DNA of 61,649 nt from assembly GCA_014381555.1 (NCBI GenBank), contig JACNLO010000075.1, forward strand, positions 1-61,649, in the 5' to 3' direction. The DNA is from Planctomycetota bacterium. Its GTDB lineage: Bacteria > Planctomycetota > Phycisphaerae > Phycisphaerales > SM1A02. The translations under genes were made by a program, and so were the position numbers. The first letter of the stretch is position 1. Each line of letters starts with the position of its first letter. The notes beneath the pieces are model-generated. The model was given only the letters and a program-made list of their open reading frames with translations, did not search any database and was not told the DNA's origin. Positions 53,975 to 61,649 of the stretch are shown in pieces.

Positions 53975-54253
53975 TTACGACTTAATGCCTTCCTTCTTGT
54001 TGGTGTGGCCGCGAAACAATCGTGTGTGTGAGAACTCACCAAGTTTGTGACCAACCATATCTTCAGTAATAAAGACTTCCATGAATTGACGACCGTTGTG
54101 AACAAGGAATGTAAAACCAACAAATTCAGGAACAATCGTGCATGCACGTGCCCATGTTTTGATTGGCGATTTTTTTGGTCCAGCAGCCATCGCTTCTACT
54201 TTTCGGTAGAGCTTTTCGTCGACAAATGGGCCTTTTTTTAGTGATCTAGACAT
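53975..54253 (-). CDS. rpsS: 30S ribosomal protein S19
   Basis: S19, 92 residues, in the 30S head. [23 protein letters not shown], and [10 protein letters not shown] match. Confidence 0.97.
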   Translation of the reverse strand: MSRSLKKGPFVDEKLYRKVEAMAAGPKKSPIKTWARACTIVPEFVGFTFLVHNGRQFMEVFITEDMVGHKLGEFSHTRLFRGHTNKKEGIKS

Positions 54254-54268
54254 ATATTCTTCCTAAGG

Positions 54269-55123
54269 TCAGAGTTTGAGTTGACCATAACGTTTACTCT
54301 TACGACGACGGAGGATGCGTGCATCCGTCCACTTCCCACGTTGCCTTGTGCGACCACCCTTCGACTTCGTGCCAGAAGCACTTGCTGGGGTACGTCCACC
54401 CTTGGAACGACCTTCACCACCACCAAGTGGGTGATCATGGTGACTCATAGCCATACCGCGGACTTTTGGTCTGCGACCGAGCCATCTATTTCGTCCTGCT
54501 TTTCCAAGTTTGACATTTTGATGATCGGTATTACCCAGTTGCCCAATCGTGGCACGGCAATCGACTGAAACTTGACGAATTTCACCAGAAGGCAAGACAA
54601 TTGTTGCCCAGCGACCTTCACGGTTACTTAACCGAGCAGCTGCTCCTGCAGAACGGCATAATGCACCACCTTTGCCTGGTTCAAATTCAATATTATGAAC
54701 CGTCAAACCAGTTGGGATAAATTTAAGTGGCATGCAATTACCAGACTTTGGTTCAATTGCACTGTTTGAACTTATTACTGTATCGCCATCTGTCAGACCG
54801 CGCGGTGCCAAGATGTACCGCTTTGTGCCATCTTCATATTGCACAAGGGCAATGTGGCAACTTCGGTTTGGATCATATTCAATTCCAAGAACAGTTGCGA
54901 CCATGTCATCTTTAAGACGACGGAAATCAATTTTACGGTAGCGACGCTTGTGACCACCCCCACGACCTTGCACGGTAATTTTGCCTTGATTGTTGCGTCC
55001 GCCATTTTTAGTTAGCGGTGCAAGCAATGATTTTTCTGGACGTTTTTTAGTCACTTCAACGTGAAGGTTCACGGAAGCATTTCTTCGTCCTGGTGTAATT
55101 GGTTTATAAACTCGAATAGCCAT
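54269..55123 (-). CDS. rplB: 50S ribosomal protein L2 (variant D-H-P-L loop)
   Basis: L2, 284 residues, holds the peptidyl-transferase region and subunit interface. I-T-P-G-R-R-N-A-S, G-G-G-H-K-R-R-Y-R-K-I-D-F-R-R and G-N-C-M-P-L are as expected. The conserved loop near residue 230, usually N-P-V-D-H-P-H-G-G-G-E-G, reads S-H-H-D-H-P-L-G-G-G-E-G. Confidence 0.97.
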   Translation of the reverse strand: MAIRVYKPITPGRRNASVNLHVEVTKKRPEKSLLAPLTKNGGRNNQGKITVQGRGGGHKRRYRKIDFRRLKDDMVATVLGIEYDPNRSCHIALVQYEDGTKRYILAPRGLTDGDTVISSNSAIEPKSGNCMPLKFIPTGLTVHNIEFEPGKGGALCRSAGAAARLSNREGRWATIVLPSGEIRQVSVDCRATIGQLGNTDHQNVKLGKAGRNRWLGRRPKVRGMAMSHHDHPLGGGEGRSKGGRTPASASGTKSKGGRTRQRGKWTDARILRRRKSKRYGQLKL

Positions 55124-55141
55124 TTGTATCTCCGCTCACTC

Positions 55142-55420
55142 TTAGAAGAGTTCGATGCGATCCTCCGCATGAAGTTTCACTACTGCACGTTTTTCACTTC
55201 CAACCCTAAACCATCCCATACGATTCCTTCGCATACGACCTTTTCTGATTTGGGTAGACACGGAAAGCACGCGGACACCGTAGATATCTTCTACAGCTCT
55301 TTTAATTTGCCCCTTACTTGCACGACGATCAACTTCAAAGGCATACCGATTATTTGCGGTAGCGTTGAATGTTGTTTTTTCGGTAACAAGTGGTTTTTTA
55401 ATAATTGTTGTAACTTCCAT
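55142..55420 (-). CDS. rplW: 50S ribosomal protein L23
   Basis: L23, 92 residues, the docking site of trigger factor and SRP at the tunnel exit. I-K-K-P-L-V-T-E-K-T-T-F near the start and Y-A-F-E-V-D-R-R-A-S-K-G-Q-I-K match. Start and rplD stop overlap (TAATG). Confidence 0.96.
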   Translation of the reverse strand: MEVTTIIKKPLVTEKTTFNATANNRYAFEVDRRASKGQIKRAVEDIYGVRVLSVSTQIRKGRMRRNRMGWFRVGSEKRAVVKLHAEDRIELF

Positions 55421-56073
55421 TACGCTGCTTCCTCATCTTTCTTCCAAGCGGAACCATCAAGGAACGCTTCAATAGAAGCTTTGTCTACGACAAGGTAGCG
55501 GTGGTTCAATAATTCAAACACATTGAGTTGATCAATTCGAATTGTGTCAACATTTTCAATGTTTCGAGCAGAAACAGCTGCGTTTCGATTTTCTGAATCG
55601 ACTGCAACTAAACAACTTCGATTAATGCCCACTGCGTCAAGAATCGATTTAAACTCTTTAGTTTTTGGATTTGCAAACTCAAGATCAACAATGCACTTCA
55701 CTTCACCATCTACTAACTTTGCTAGTAATGCATTCTTATTCGCGAGTTGGCGCATTTTCTTAGGCATGTCCTTGCGAAAATCTGCATGCGTTCGCGTCTT
55801 TGCAAAAGTGACGCCGCCACCTTTGCGAATATTGGAACGGACTTGTCCCATTCGGGCGTTGCCTGTTCCTTTTTGCTTGTATATTTTTCGAGTAGATCCC
55901 TCGACCATCCCTCGACTCTTGGTTCGTGCTGAACCTTGCCTACGGTTGGAATGGAACATGACATACGCTTGCTTTAGTAGCGTAGGTTTTACCTCGGTTC
56001 CGAGCACGGCTTCATCGATACTAAGCGTATCAACTTGCTTGCCCTTTTTATCATATATGGGAAGTTCAATCAT
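55420..56073 (-). CDS. rplD: 50S ribosomal protein L4
   Basis: L4, 217 residues, lines the tunnel; in many bacteria it represses its own operon. R-Q-G-S-A-R-T-K-S-R-G-M-V-E-G-S-T-R and K-Q-K-G-T-G-N-A-R-M-G are diagnostic. A 186-bp spacer separates it from rplC, far longer than the other gaps in the operon. Confidence 0.96.
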   Translation of the reverse strand: MIELPIYDKKGKQVDTLSIDEAVLGTEVKPTLLKQAYVMFHSNRRQGSARTKSRGMVEGSTRKIYKQKGTGNARMGQVRSNIRKGGGVTFAKTRTHADFRKDMPKKMRQLANKNALLAKLVDGEVKCIVDLEFANPKTKEFKSILDAVGINRSCLVAVDSENRNAAVSARNIENVDTIRIDQLNVFELLNHRYLVVDKASIEAFLDGSAWKKDEEAA

Positions 56074-56259
56074 AATCTTTAATCACCTGTGACGTTTCGT
56101 CTTTGTGTGCCTTGCTCTCTGATGCTGTCGGTAAGTCCTTTTGGAGCACTGCTCATGAAGGAGTCCGGTGGTTGCTCAGAAGAGATTGACTCGGCGTACT
56201 GTTGCGGTTTGTCGCGATCAACTGGTTCTCAAAAGAGCCTTGAAGATCTACCAATAAAC
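56074..56259 (-). other. unusual rplC-rplD spacer with possible small frame
   Basis: 186 nt where the two genes normally nearly touch. On the minus strand a frame of 44 codons runs after a TGA to a TAA 8 bp before the rplD ATG; it has one internal ATG, giving M-S-S-A-P-K-G-L-T-D-S and 14 more residues. No start site of quality is seen. A small stem (GGCTC/GAGAACC with a bulge) lies near 56225-56240. Could be a leader RNA or a tiny gene; undecided. Confidence 0.3.
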
Positions 56260-56934
56260 TTATTTACTGGCTGCAGTTGTTTTCTTCCTATTCAAACGTT
56301 TTGCTTCTCTAATGATGACCATGCCACTGTTTGGACCAGGGATTGAACCCTTCACCAAGAGCAAGTTTCGTTCACCATCTACTTTAATAACAGGCAAACT
56401 ACGACAAGTAATTTGCTTGTTGCCCATTTGACCGGGCATTCGTTTACCTTTTTTAGGTTTCGGACCAGTTCCTAGGTTTGTCGCATGTCCATTAATTGAA
56501 CCTGGACGACGATGTGCACGCTTCACGCCGTGCGATGCCTCTAAACCTTTAAAATTGTGGCGCTTCATACCACCTTGAAAGCCCTTACCTTTATTTGTGC
56601 CTACAACATCGACAAATTTGACATCGTCAAAAATTGAAACATCAATTGTTTGTCCTGGCTCCGAATCACCAACGTCATCTACGCGTACTTCGCGATGGAA
56701 TCTCTTGGGAGCAGTACCAGCTTTAGCATCATGTCCAATAATTGGCATAGTAGCACGACCTGGTCGCACATCTTCAAAACCAATTTGCAACGCATCGTAC
56801 CCTTCGACCTCTTGAGTTTTGACTTGAGTCACAACACAAGGACCAGCTTCTACGATAGTGACAGGGATGTTCGTACCATCTTCAAGAAAGTATCGAGACA
56901 TTCCAATTTTTCTTCCAAGCAATGTTTTTGACAT
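56260..56934 (-). CDS. rplC: 50S ribosomal protein L3
   Basis: L3, 224 residues, an early binder near the A site. L-G-R-K-I-G-M-S-R-Y-F at the start, G-K-G-F-Q-G-G-M-K-R-H-N-F near 120, and G-R/K-R-M-P-G-Q-M-G-N near 165 match. Confidence 0.97.
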   Translation of the reverse strand: MSKTLLGRKIGMSRYFLEDGTNIPVTIVEAGPCVVTQVKTQEVEGYDALQIGFEDVRPGRATMPIIGHDAKAGTAPKRFHREVRVDDVGDSEPGQTIDVSIFDDVKFVDVVGTNKGKGFQGGMKRHNFKGLEASHGVKRAHRRPGSINGHATNLGTGPKPKKGKRMPGQMGNKQITCRSLPVIKVDGERNLLLVKGSIPGPNSGMVIIREAKRLNRKKTTAASK

Positions 56935-57027
56935 TCGTGTTGTCCTTGAGGCAAAGGGTTATGGTCAGGGATCATTTTTGATTTGACCGGAGTGTTTGTT
57001 ACATTCGAAATATAAAAAGTTCCGAGG

Positions 57028-57330
57028 TTACGCTTTAATTTTCACAAAGACTCCTGCAGGAACAATGAGGCGATTGAGCGCTTCGATTGTTTGTGCATTT
57101 GGCTCTGAAATATCTATGATTCGTTTATGTGTTCTAATCTCAAATTGTTCCCGAGATTTTTTATTCACGAATGTTGAACGGTTCACTGTGTACACTTCAC
57201 GCCGTGTTGGTAATGGAACTGGACCCGCAACCCGCGCGCCGGTTCGTTTAGCATGATCAACAATTTCTTTCGCCGAAGCATCAAGTGCTTGGTGATCGTA
57301 GGCTTCCATTCTGATACGAATAATCGGCAT
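57028..57330 (-). CDS. rpsJ: 30S ribosomal protein S10
   Basis: S10, 100 residues, first gene of the superoperon; also NusE in antitermination. [23 protein letters not shown], and H-K-R-I-I-D-I are diagnostic. ATG 57330 fits the family start. tuf and fus, common upstream partners, are absent. Confidence 0.97.
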   Translation of the reverse strand: MPIIRIRMEAYDHQALDASAKEIVDHAKRTGARVAGPVPLPTRREVYTVNRSTFVNKKSREQFEIRTHKRIIDISEPNAQTIEALNRLIVPAGVFVKIKA

Positions 57331-57361
57331 TGTAATTCCGTTCTCCATCTTCGAACAACAA

Positions 57362-57428
57362 GGTCTGCAACGCACAGACCATCACATACGCACCCTGCAT
57401 GGATGCAGAGGCGAGAATCGGGGATTCT
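57362..57428 (-). promoter_or_regulatory. three hairpins at the head of the ribosomal operon
   Basis: Stems GGTCTG/CAGACC (57362-57380), CTGCAT/ATGCAG (57395-57408) and AGAATC/GATTCT (57414-57428). The first two lie in the predicted 5' leader of rpsJ, the third overlaps the promoter -10 and start point. The first is a fair candidate for a feedback site. Confidence 0.45.
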
Positions 57429-57453
57429 ACCCTCACAAAGCAATACCTGTCAA
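57424..57453 (-). promoter_or_regulatory. promoter of the ribosomal superoperon
   Basis: On the minus strand TTGACA (57448-57453), an 18-bp spacer and TAGAAT (57424-57429): a full -35 match and a -10 with one change. It gives a leader of about 85 nt before rpsJ. It is the best sigma-70-like promoter in the window, as expected for a highly expressed operon. Confidence 0.75.
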
Positions 57454-57513
57454 TAGACATAGCGTTTTCATCACCGTTTTCAAGATCGTAATCCCCTGTT
57501 AAACTACTCGCTC

Positions 57514-58827
57514 ATGATTTCTACCACGGTATTCATTCTGCACACTGTTCTGGCCATGACACCGTTTCAAAACAGTGCTCTTGGGCTAAAAATGGATCTT
57601 CCTGAAGGTGCTGTTGTCATGGGAACACGTGACACCCCTCCTTTTTGCATAATCTCAAGTGGAAATGAGGATGATATGTGGCACTTGCGGCTCGAACGTG
57701 GCACAAACCCAGAGTCAAAAACAGTCAAAAAGCTCATTGAGCAATCAAAAACCGCTGGTTTAGATGAAAAACCAACAACAATACTTGCAAGCAATGCTAT
57801 GAAGGTCGGTGTTCTTGAGGGTTGGTGGAAAGTTGAACAAGGCACGACTGAAATAGGAAATACGATAGTTGGGCAATTAGCCATTCCAGCCCATGGGAAT
57901 CAGTTCATCATGGCCAGAATTCTCACTACAGATGTCGGTTGGAGAAGAAATAGTGTGATGCTCAAACAAATGCTCCAATCAATCGTTCCCATCGATCCTG
58001 TCGCCCTTGTGCAAGACAACTTGCAGGGCTTAGATGCTGCCACAAAACAACTTACGTCACTTAATGAAAAGCATCTTCGAACCCTCGTTGGCTTCAAGGA
58101 ATGGAGGAGGATTCAAAAAAGTAGTGATGGAAGTGGAAGAGCAAGTGATATTGGGTATGCCTTGGTTCAAATTGAGAGCGGGCATGTTGAAGAGGTTGAG
58201 CCACACATTGGGAAAGAAAAACTGCCCCCAAATGGGATCATTGTGCTGGTAACATCAAGAATTGTGCCTAATCCAGAAACTGGGGTTGTTATCGACTCTT
58301 ATGCTCGATATTGGATGAGTTGGGATGGGAAAGAAGAACGTTGGTCAAATCGAGTCACACGGTCAATTGGTAAAGCCAAAGCTACTGAAAGTGAAACGGG
58401 GCTTCGAAATCGCCCTGAGATTGGCTCTCCAAAATCAAGATTAATGGTTGTCCAACAAGATCTCACAGCAGATATTATCGAAACCCCATTCAAAGCACTC
58501 GCACAAGACCCATGGCTCCCCCGTGCACTTGTTTGGATTCTTGGACCAGTTCTATCAACAGTAGATGATGATGAACGTTTTATTTGGAAAACCTACGAGA
58601 ATAGCGGTGGAGTGCAACGTACTGTTGTAAGAACTGACAGCATCAAGAAATATGCCGACGGCACGCGAGTTATTACAACTCGTTTTGGCGAGGACAATGA
58701 TTCACTATGGACAACAATCGACCCACAAGGTCGAATGATTCTTCAAGAACAAAATGATGGTGCGTTTGTGACCGGCACCACCGAAGGTACATTGCGTTCT
58801 ATTTGGAGCCCTAGAAATTTATGGTAA
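57514..58827 (+). CDS. exported protein of unknown function
   Basis: 437 residues. Signal peptide M-I-S-T-T-V-F-I-L-H-T-V-L-A near residues 1-15; the mature part is mixed alpha/beta with no known domain. It is divergent from the ribosomal operon and convergent (1 bp apart) with the BshC-like gene. I can only say it is an envelope protein probably limited to planctomycetes. Confidence 0.6.
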   Translation: MISTTVFILHTVLAMTPFQNSALGLKMDLPEGAVVMGTRDTPPFCIISSGNEDDMWHLRLERGTNPESKTVKKLIEQSKTAGLDEKPTTILASNAMKVGVLEGWWKVEQGTTEIGNTIVGQLAIPAHGNQFIMARILTTDVGWRRNSVMLKQMLQSIVPIDPVALVQDNLQGLDAATKQLTSLNEKHLRTLVGFKEWRRIQKSSDGSGRASDIGYALVQIESGHVEEVEPHIGKEKLPPNGIIVLVTSRIVPNPETGVVIDSYARYWMSWDGKEERWSNRVTRSIGKAKATESETGLRNRPEIGSPKSRLMVVQQDLTADIIETPFKALAQDPWLPRALVWILGPVLSTVDDDERFIWKTYENSGGVQRTVVRTDSIKKYADGTRVITTRFGEDNDSLWTTIDPQGRMILQEQNDGAFVTGTTEGTLRSIWSPRNLW

Positions 58828-58828
58828 G

Positions 58829-59959
58829 TCACATCGAGTAGATGTCGTCCTGCAAATCGCACAATTGATCAACTGAATATAAGGGGAACGCCCAGTCACG
58901 ACGCTGTGAATTTTTTTGAGCTGCTTTAAGTGCAACAATGTCTAATGGTTGTTGTACGCCTTGTAACCAACGGCGCATCTTTTGAAACTCAACTTGTTTT
59001 TGATTTGATTTATATGGTGCTCTTTCAATTGCATCAAGATACGTAGCTTTTGTTTGCAAATCAAAAGAGGGCGAAAAATATTCTCGCCTGGCATCTGTTA
59101 TAGATTTGCTTTCCATCTTCAATCGCAATGTTGCTGATGCAAGAACAGCTGCACACGGTGAAACGCCAAGCCATGTTCTGCACCAGTGTTCCATTACAGC
59201 GTCATATTTCATTCCTCCAGTTCCATGAACGAATATGTCACATGCTACGAGACGTGCAATCAGTGTAAGTAACAATGCTCGCGGACGGAGTCCGCCATCT
59301 TCACCCTGCCAAACTGGCAACGAACCAGTTTGCAATAAAGGTATGTGCACATTTGGATTTCGAGTTAGTGAGTCATTGTAGTATTCGATACATTCTTCAG
59401 AGCTCGATTGCATCCTTGCAACAATCGCGTTTCCAAAAGTTGACTGCATAAGATCACTCGCAGAAATAACATGATGGACGCACGCCCATGGAGACATTAA
59501 CTTCACAAGCGCATTCGCAAATTGGGTTGCAGCTGTTTTACCCGCGGCTTCATGTAATGCAGATGAAAACGGATCAAAATCATGGATAATTGTTGCTCTT
59601 GTTTGATCGTTCATTGCGATGGAAGAATCTATAGTTGCAATCTCGATGTTTTGGTTTGGAGTTTGTAGAATTCCAACATCTCCCTTGTGATGATCGACTA
59701 CTAAGTAAACAAGAGCGCCGTCAATTTCTTTAGCAAGTCGATCTGCGGCAATAAACTTTGCAAGAATACCGGGATGAAAAAAAGTTGGTTGGTGCCCAAC
59801 AAGGACGATTGGCTTTTGAGTTGGGAGAGATAGTGTTTGGCGTAATTCTTCTTGCCAATGCGTTAGTGGCCTTCCAAACAATTCTCCAATAGCTGGGGAA
59901 ACAAGTGATTTCCAAACAGGAAAATCTGGGGAGATTGTCGAGATGGATTTTCTTATCAA
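58829..59959 (-). CDS. BshC-like protein of unknown function
   Basis: About 376 residues. The N-terminal part has V-L-V-G-H-Q-P-T-F-F-H-P-G-I, then L-V-V-D-H-H-K-G-D, recalling the V-T-G-Q-Q start of BshC (bacillithiol synthase) family proteins. Later L-R-P-R-A-L-L-L-T-L and F-V-H-G-T-G-G-M-K-Y-D resemble the same family's C-terminal part. bshA/bshB are not here, so a role in bacillithiol is unproven. The start is a TTG overlapping the stop of the glycosyltransferase as TTGA, so the pair is probably co-translated. Confidence 0.55.
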   Translation of the reverse strand: MIRKSISTISPDFPVWKSLVSPAIGELFGRPLTHWQEELRQTLSLPTQKPIVLVGHQPTFFHPGILAKFIAADRLAKEIDGALVYLVVDHHKGDVGILQTPNQNIEIATIDSSIAMNDQTRATIIHDFDPFSSALHEAAGKTAATQFANALVKLMSPWACVHHVISASDLMQSTFGNAIVARMQSSSEECIEYYNDSLTRNPNVHIPLLQTGSLPVWQGEDGGLRPRALLLTLIARLVACDIFVHGTGGMKYDAVMEHWCRTWLGVSPCAAVLASATLRLKMESKSITDARREYFSPSFDLQTKATYLDAIERAPYKSNQKQVEFQKMRRWLQGVQQPLDIVALKAAQKNSQRRDWAFPLYSVDQLCDLQDDIYSM

Positions 59960-60687
59960 CAAGGCACTTGTTCTCGTGCATTTGGAAGGAGCATTTCGTT
60001 TTTACGCAACTCATTGCAAAGAACGGCTCGATAATGGTCAAGTCGTTTCACTGGATCATCAAGTTGACCACCGAAGGTTCGGTTCGGGTCGTTGTAAATC
60101 ATGCGTACTGGGATTTCGCAAACACGCAACTCCCGAGCAGCGGCTTGTACCCAAAATTGAATGGGGAACGCGTAGCCGTTGACATCAAAGTTAAATGCGC
60201 CAAGAGTTGAGACGCGATACGCCTTAAAACCACAAAATGCATCTGTGATTTTAATACCAAGTGCGTCATGCAATTCTTGTGTCACTTGCCGATTAATGGC
60301 TTGGCGATCTTTGGGTGGCATATCGTTTTCAGGATGTACTTCTAAGTACCGACTACCAGAAATAATGTCTGCATCATCGCAATTAATACGTTCCATGAAT
60401 TGTGGAATCGATGCTGGTTCGTGTTGTTCATCGCAATCCATCGTGATGAGCCAATCGAAGTTATCTACGGCTGCCCAGCGGAACATGTCTTGCAAAGACC
60501 TGCCATAGCCACGATTTTCTGAATGACGGATGACTTCGACTTTATGACCAGCCAAAAGTGCAGGGGTTAGGTCATTCGAACCATCATCCACAATCAATAT
60601 GTCATCTGCGTATTTACAAACTTCGCTCAGAACAGAGTTTATGTATCTCGCTTCGTTATAAACAGGAATCCCAATTAATATTCGCAT
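59956..60687 (-). CDS. family-2 glycosyltransferase
   Basis: About 243 residues, GT-A fold, of the dolichol-phosphate mannosyltransferase-like kind. I-G-I-P-V-Y-N-E-A near the start, I-L-I-V-D-D-G-S-N-D, the metal-binding M-D-C-D near residue 90, and G-S-R-Y later. No membrane segment. Substrate unknown; the coupled BshC-like gene suggests a joint pathway. ATG 60687 or GTG 60693 may be used. Confidence 0.85.
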   Translation of the reverse strand: MRILIGIPVYNEARYINSVLSEVCKYADDILIVDDGSNDLTPALLAGHKVEVIRHSENRGYGRSLQDMFRWAAVDNFDWLITMDCDEQHEPASIPQFMERINCDDADIISGSRYLEVHPENDMPPKDRQAINRQVTQELHDALGIKITDAFCGFKAYRVSTLGAFNFDVNGYAFPIQFWVQAAARELRVCEIPVRMIYNDPNRTFGGQLDDPVKRLDHYRAVLCNELRKNEMLLPNAREQVPC

Positions 60688-60735
60688 CCTCACATTGTAT
60701 GGTCTGAGTGACTCTCAGGTTACAGTCACCATCAG

Positions 60736-60843
60736 TTATGGGCATACACCACAAACGGCAATCAAGATGAGCAAGTTCGCGAAATCAACTTCACCGTCAT
60801 TATCTAGAACACCAGCACATGGCGCAATGCGTTGCAAAAGCAA
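60736..60843 (-). pseudogene. remnant of a dockerin/EF-hand-like C-terminal tail
   Basis: A 35-codon open stretch reads P-C-A-G-V-L-D-N-D-G-E-V-D-F-A-N and then L-L-I-L-I-A-V, ending C-P. This is the typical end of secreted planctomycete proteins (D-x-D-G-x-V-D-x-x-D-L-L-x-L). It has no start and lies after the terminator of the Cys-rich gene, so it looks like the leftover end of a lost or rearranged secreted protein. Confidence 0.55.
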
Positions 60844-60848
60844 TTAAA

Positions 60849-60876
60849 AAAGGGCTCTGCCGAAGCAGAGCCCTTT
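60849..60876 (-). terminator. intrinsic terminator of the Cys-rich protein gene
   Basis: AAAGGGCTCTGC, loop CGAA and GCAGAGCCCTTT: a perfect 12-bp stem. On the minus strand it ends in TTTTTT, 32 bp after the stop. A second 8-bp stem (AATCACTT/AAGTGATT) lies between. Confidence 0.9.
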
Positions 60877-60907
60877 CGAGAAATCACTTAGAAGTGATTA
60901 GAGAGGC

Positions 60908-61649
60908 TTAATTGCAGTCACCGCCGTCATTGCCGAATTCGGCACAGTTAAGGAAAATGGCGTTGCCATTCCACTCGTATGTGCCGTCATCGCAATAACC
61001 ATCGCCAACCCACGATTCTGGGCAACAGTTGCCGTTACAGTCCTCGATTTCACCAGCTGGACATCCGCCGCCGCCACCGCAGTCACAATCACCGCCGTCG
61101 CATTGGAATTGGTCACAATTCAAGTAAATTGGTACACCGTTCCATTGGTATGTGCCATCGTCGCAGTAACCGTCTGCAACCCACGATTCTGGGCAACAGT
61201 TGCCGTTACAGTCCTCGATTTCACCGGCTGGACATCCGCCGCCGCCACCACATGGGTCGCTAGCACAAGATGAACCATCGCCTTGGTAAGCGCCACCCAT
61301 TGCATCACATTGGGCTGCTTCCATTTCTTGACATTGACTGTTTATGCAACACGCACCTGTTCCGCCACCGTCACAAGTACAGTCACCACCGTCGCAGTTA
61401 AATTCTGCACAGTTAAGATAGATAGCAACGCCTGCTGGACCGCCATAACCGTAGTCCGCAGGAATGTATGCACCATCATCACAGAAGCCATCGGCTATCC
61501 AATCGGTGTAAACAGCGTCTTCGAAGCATGTTCCCATACAGTCAGGGGAATATCCTGCCTCGCAACCACCGCCACCGCCACATGGGTCGCCGTTACAAGA
61601 TGAACCGTCACCGTTATAGGTACCGCCAGCAGCAGCACAATTTACTTCG
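60908..61649 (-). CDS. secreted Cys-rich protein with Notch/LNR-like repeats (5' end outside window)
   Basis: The frame is open to the window edge, so at least 246 residues of the C-terminus are seen. It holds three LNR-like units ending D-G-G-D-C, each with W-(V/I)-(A/G)-D-G-(Y/F)-C-D-D-G. Between them are Gly-rich linkers and two units of the C...G-D-G-S-S-C...D-P-C type common in planctomycete secreted proteins. Units two and three are nearly identical. The protein is surely exported and disulfide-rich; LNR units usually bind calcium. No catalytic domain is seen in this part. Confidence 0.8.
   Translation of the reverse strand, partial: EVNCAAAGGTYNGDGSSCNGDPCGGGGGCEAGYSPDCMGTCFEDAVYTDWIADGFCDDGAYIPADYGYGGPAGVAIYLNCAEFNCDGGDCTCDGGGTGACCINSQCQEMEAAQCDAMGGAYQGDGSSCASDPCGGGGGCPAGEIEDCNGNCCPESWVADGYCDDGTYQWNGVPIYLNCDQFQCDGGDCDCGGGGGCPAGEIEDCNGNCCPESWVGDGYCDDGTYEWNGNAIFLNCAEFGNDGGDCN

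Noticed and set aside
56089-56346. Plus-strand frame across the rplC-rplD spacer
   Set aside because: Antisense to rplC for part of its length, no start signal and no recognisable product; the minus-strand frame is the better candidate.
57331-57513. tRNA gene in the rpsJ upstream gap, and tRNAs in the other larger gaps
   Set aside because: I looked for cloverleaf arms and the T-loop GTTCRA pattern by eye; only unrelated simple hairpins were found.

Overview
The window looks like a chromosomal segment of a planctomycete, most likely of the class Phycisphaerae. Inference rests on several protein types: an overlapping gene pair of an ECF sigma factor and a Ser/Thr kinase with a propeller domain; secreted Cys-rich proteins with Notch/LNR-like repeats and the C-C...G-D-G-S-S-C...D-P-C pattern; a small conserved protein with a C-x-S-T-G-E-P motif; a 633-residue PurF of the long type; scarce Shine-Dalgarno sites; and broken-up housekeeping operons (atpC, pheS, rpsD, rpmA and dnaA without their usual partners). 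The DNA is moderately AT-rich and base use looks even, so nothing points to a large recently acquired island.

Layout. 1-6.2 kb: minus-strand operon atpC-scpB-DUF58-transglutaminase-methyltransferase, then a PilZ protein. 6.3-9.8 kb: ahcY and purF on plus, separated by a perfect 17-bp hairpin. 9.8-10.5 kb: a frameshifted MGMT-like gene and a small helical protein on minus. 10.6-15.8 kb: a four-gene module (secreted protein, ECF sigma, kinase with propeller, secreted protein) bracketed by two oppositely oriented copies of a 12-bp tandem array; a third copy lies at the left edge of the window. 15.8-25 kb: rpsD, a PpiD-like protein, a free-standing tRNA-binding domain, ileS, a ZIP transporter, mutS. 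25-29 kb: thioredoxin-like, membrane-anchored protein, obg, rpmA, secreted protein. 29-34.4 kb: GNAT, dnaA with candidate DnaA boxes, a HEAT-like secreted protein, and a DegT-family protein lacking its PLP lysine. 34.4-38 kb: minus-strand envelope genes (FliF-like, propeller, lipoprotein, conserved planctomycete protein). 38-39.9 kb: cdaA-cdaR for c-di-AMP. 39.9-42.8 kb: tyrS, a membrane protein, pheS. 42.9-57.5 kb: one long minus-strand ribosomal superoperon, rpsJ to rplQ, with a strong promoter at its head and a strong terminator at its end; rpmD, map, adk and rpsD are missing from it, and rpmJ (38 codons) is present. 57.5-61.6 kb: a secreted protein, a BshC-like protein coupled to a family-2 glycosyltransferase, a decayed dockerin-like tail, and a partial Cys-rich LNR protein running off the window.

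Most striking observations: the array-bracketed sigma/kinase module; the Lys-to-Thr change at the catalytic position of the DegT protein; loss of the zinc ligands in IleRS together with cysteine-poor forms of S4, S14 and L36 beside a ZIP transporter; a one-base frameshift in a G run; acidic tails on S5, L15, L17, RpoA and ScpB; and structured RNA spacers inside the ribosomal operon.
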